From contig CABVDJ010000017.1 in NCBI GenBank assembly GCA_902497025.1, positions 1-41,614 on the forward strand: DNA of 41,614 bases, given 5' to 3'. Origin of the DNA: an uncultured Collinsella sp. (GTDB lineage Bacteria > Actinomycetota > Coriobacteriia > Coriobacteriales > Coriobacteriaceae). The notes under the pieces are model-generated. The model was given only the letters and a program-made list of their open reading frames with translations, was not told where the DNA came from and made no database searches. Below, piece after piece: positions 40,541 through 41,614 of the stretch. Numbering within the stretch: the stretch's first letter is position 1; each line of letters begins with the position of its first letter. A program made the position numbers and the translations under genes.

Positions 40541-41127
40541 GCGCGGCCTTTGACCTGGTCCTTTTTAGGCGTGATGAGGTTGGAGACTGCTTTATACACC
40601 GCCAGCGTCAACACCGAGTTAAGCACGGTCTTGATAAGGTTAAACGGCAGTACGGCAGGAATCATGAGCGGGGCGATCACATCGACCGAGCCATACCAGA
40701 ACCATACGCCAATGGTAAGGTTTGCGACCATAGACAGCGCTGTAGCGGCAATGACGCCGAGCACCAGGCCAATCACGGCACCCTTATAGGTGTGCATCTT
40801 CTGGTAAACGATAGCCGCGGGCAGAATGTAACCCAGCGTGGCAACCAGGTTCATAAGCGCGCCGACCCAGTCACCCGTGGTGAGCGCATGGATAACGATC
40901 GCCATGGCGGCAACAGCGGTACCGGCACCGGGACCATATGCAAACCCGCACACCATCGCCGGCACCAGCGACGGGTCATACGTCAAAAACGGCGCCGAAG
41001 GAAGGATGGGTAGTTGCACATACATAAACAGGGCGCCCAAAGCACACATCAGCGCCATGGTAACGAGCTGTTTGGTGCTCCACCTATTCGTGTTCTCAAA
41101 ATGGATATGCTGCGACTGTTCAGACAT
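40537..41127 (-). CDS. ribU: ECF transporter S component, riboflavin type (RibU-like)
   Basis: Membrane substrate-binding subunit of 196 residues with about five to six hydrophobic segments (LVTMALMCALGALFMYVQL, VPAMVCGFAYGPGAGTAVAA and others). The pattern LPILPSAPFLTYDPSLVPAM near residues 40-60 is typical of riboflavin S components, and an FMN riboswitch just upstream supports that substrate. The ATG at 41127 has AGGTG at 41134-41138; a GTG at 41136 is unlikely because it would lie in that SD. It heads the ribU-ecfA-ecfT operon. Confidence 0.9.
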   Translation of the reverse strand: MSEQSQHIHFENTNRWSTKQLVTMALMCALGALFMYVQLPILPSAPFLTYDPSLVPAMVCGFAYGPGAGTAVAAMAIVIHALTTGDWVGALMNLVATLGYILPAAIVYQKMHTYKGAVIGLVLGVIAATALSMVANLTIGVWFWYGSVDVIAPLMIPAVLPFNLIKTVLNSVLTLAVYKAVSNLITPKKDQVKGRA

Positions 41128-41136
41128 TAAGATCAC

Positions 41137-41325
41137 CTGCCTCTTTCATCCGGACTCTAACCGTTGGTACTGGGATCTCACCAGTTCAGCCGGCATGCGA
41201 ACCAACACACGCACGGGTCGCGGACTCATCGGCTCAGTCGCAGGCACCTCGCCTGCTCCACGGCGCCCCTTTGGCACCGCCCGATTTACCGCCAGTGGGG
41301 AATTCCACCCCGCCCTGAAACAGCA
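41137..41325 (-). promoter_or_regulatory. FMN riboswitch (RFN element)
   Basis: On the minus strand the leader has the class landmarks in order: TTTCAGGGCGGGGTGGAATT, CACTGGCGGTAAAT, GAGCCGATGAGTCCGCGACC, the CTGAACTGGTG...CCAGT hairpin, and AGTCCGGATGAAAGAGGCAG. The first and last segments pair to close P1. The ribU SD (AGGTG) follows the last helix directly, and there is no T run after it, so FMN most likely blocks translation. Confidence 0.95.
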
Positions 41326-41331
41326 ATTGCA

Positions 41332-41359
41332 AGTGTAGCACGAGGGAAGAGAGGTGCAA
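41332..41359 (-). promoter_or_regulatory. Promoter of the ribU-ecf operon
   Basis: TTGCAC (41354-41359), 16-bp spacer and TACACT (41332-41337) on the minus strand, with TGC before the -10. Transcription would begin at the 5' edge of the riboswitch. Confidence 0.7.
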
Positions 41360-41614
41360 GTACGCCAGGGGTAATTTCTGGCGAGGGCCAGTTGCCGCAA
41401 CAACCACGTTCCCCACCCATCCCAAAGTAACGCGCCTTTCGCGGCAAAGCCGCGAAACAGCGACCGGGACACGTATCCCCATCAGCCACGATCTCCGCCC
41501 ACGCCGACCTCAAGGCCGTAAACGCAGGGGATCCGGGGGCGGGACGGGGCTTCTCTCCGGAACACTCCGCACTGATATTTTCTGTATTGAAGACGTCGAT
41601 GATGCACCCGTATA
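41360..41614. other. Right-end stretch without a recognisable gene
   Basis: No reading frame here resembles a protein. One perfect hairpin, TTTCGCGG/CCGCGAAA with a 5-nt loop, lies at 41437-41457, without a T run. The last 60 bases become A+T-rich and may approach a neighbouring gene outside the window. Confidence 0.5.

Noticed and set aside
41437..41457. TTTCGCGG/CCGCGAAA hairpin as a terminator
   Set aside because: No T run on either strand and no gene next to it that it could end within the window.
1..41614. CRISPR arrays, complete insertion sequences, rRNA genes, prophage genes
   Set aside because: No regularly spaced direct repeats, no transposase or integrase reading frame and no rRNA signature were found.

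Overview
This window comes from a high-G+C Gram-positive genome and most resembles Coriobacteriia, probably Collinsella or a close relative. The pointers are a disA-ispD-ispF-cysS cluster, veg next to ispE, a one-polypeptide EcfA pair behind an FMN riboswitch, a LysRS with a C-terminal tRNA-binding domain, and many short palindromic repeats between genes. The genus is inferred from memory of such genomes, not from a search. Almost all genes lie on the minus strand; only mntP, hipBA and a tRNA-Val are on the plus strand.

Layout. 1-3454 (minus): disA (c-di-AMP synthase), ispD, ispF (MEP isoprenoid pathway) and cysS (cut by the window edge), overlapping or nearly so. 3611-6236 (plus): a yybP-ykoY manganese riboswitch and mntP, then a hipBA toxin-antitoxin pair whose promoter carries three evenly spaced operator-like sites. 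6364-10678 (minus): pepD and clpC. 10871-15983 (minus): a 1479-residue double-domain acyl-CoA dehydratase activase and an overlapping TetR regulator, with a perfect inverted repeat upstream that is the likely operator. 16265-19095: a DUF2798 membrane protein behind a terminator-like leader hairpin and a ThrE-type exporter, both set among REP-like palindromes and one large folded element. 19096-23426 (minus): lysS, greA, tatA, tRNA-Pro(CGG), ispE and veg. 23541-31068 (minus): dtd, rdgB, rph, murI, a HAD phosphatase, murE and asnB. 31256-31331 (plus): tRNA-Val(UAC), followed by about 400 bp of A+T-rich gene-free DNA with nested inverted repeats. 31758-36646 (minus): argC-argJ-argB-argD with ArgR-like boxes upstream. 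36904-37805 (minus): two related pyridoxamine-phosphate-oxidase-like proteins. 37836-41359 (minus): ribU-ecfAA'-ecfT behind an FMN riboswitch.

How the genes work together. Housekeeping dominates: isoprenoid precursors (ispD, ispE, ispF), cell wall (murI, murE), translation (cysS, lysS, dtd, two tRNAs), nucleotide and RNA hygiene (rdgB, rph), protein quality control (clpC), arginine synthesis and riboflavin uptake. The accessory content is the hipBA module, the activase-TetR unit and the palindromic repeats. The repeats are the most unusual feature: several share a GTCCC-type core enclosed by arms whose sequence differs from copy to copy while pairing is kept.
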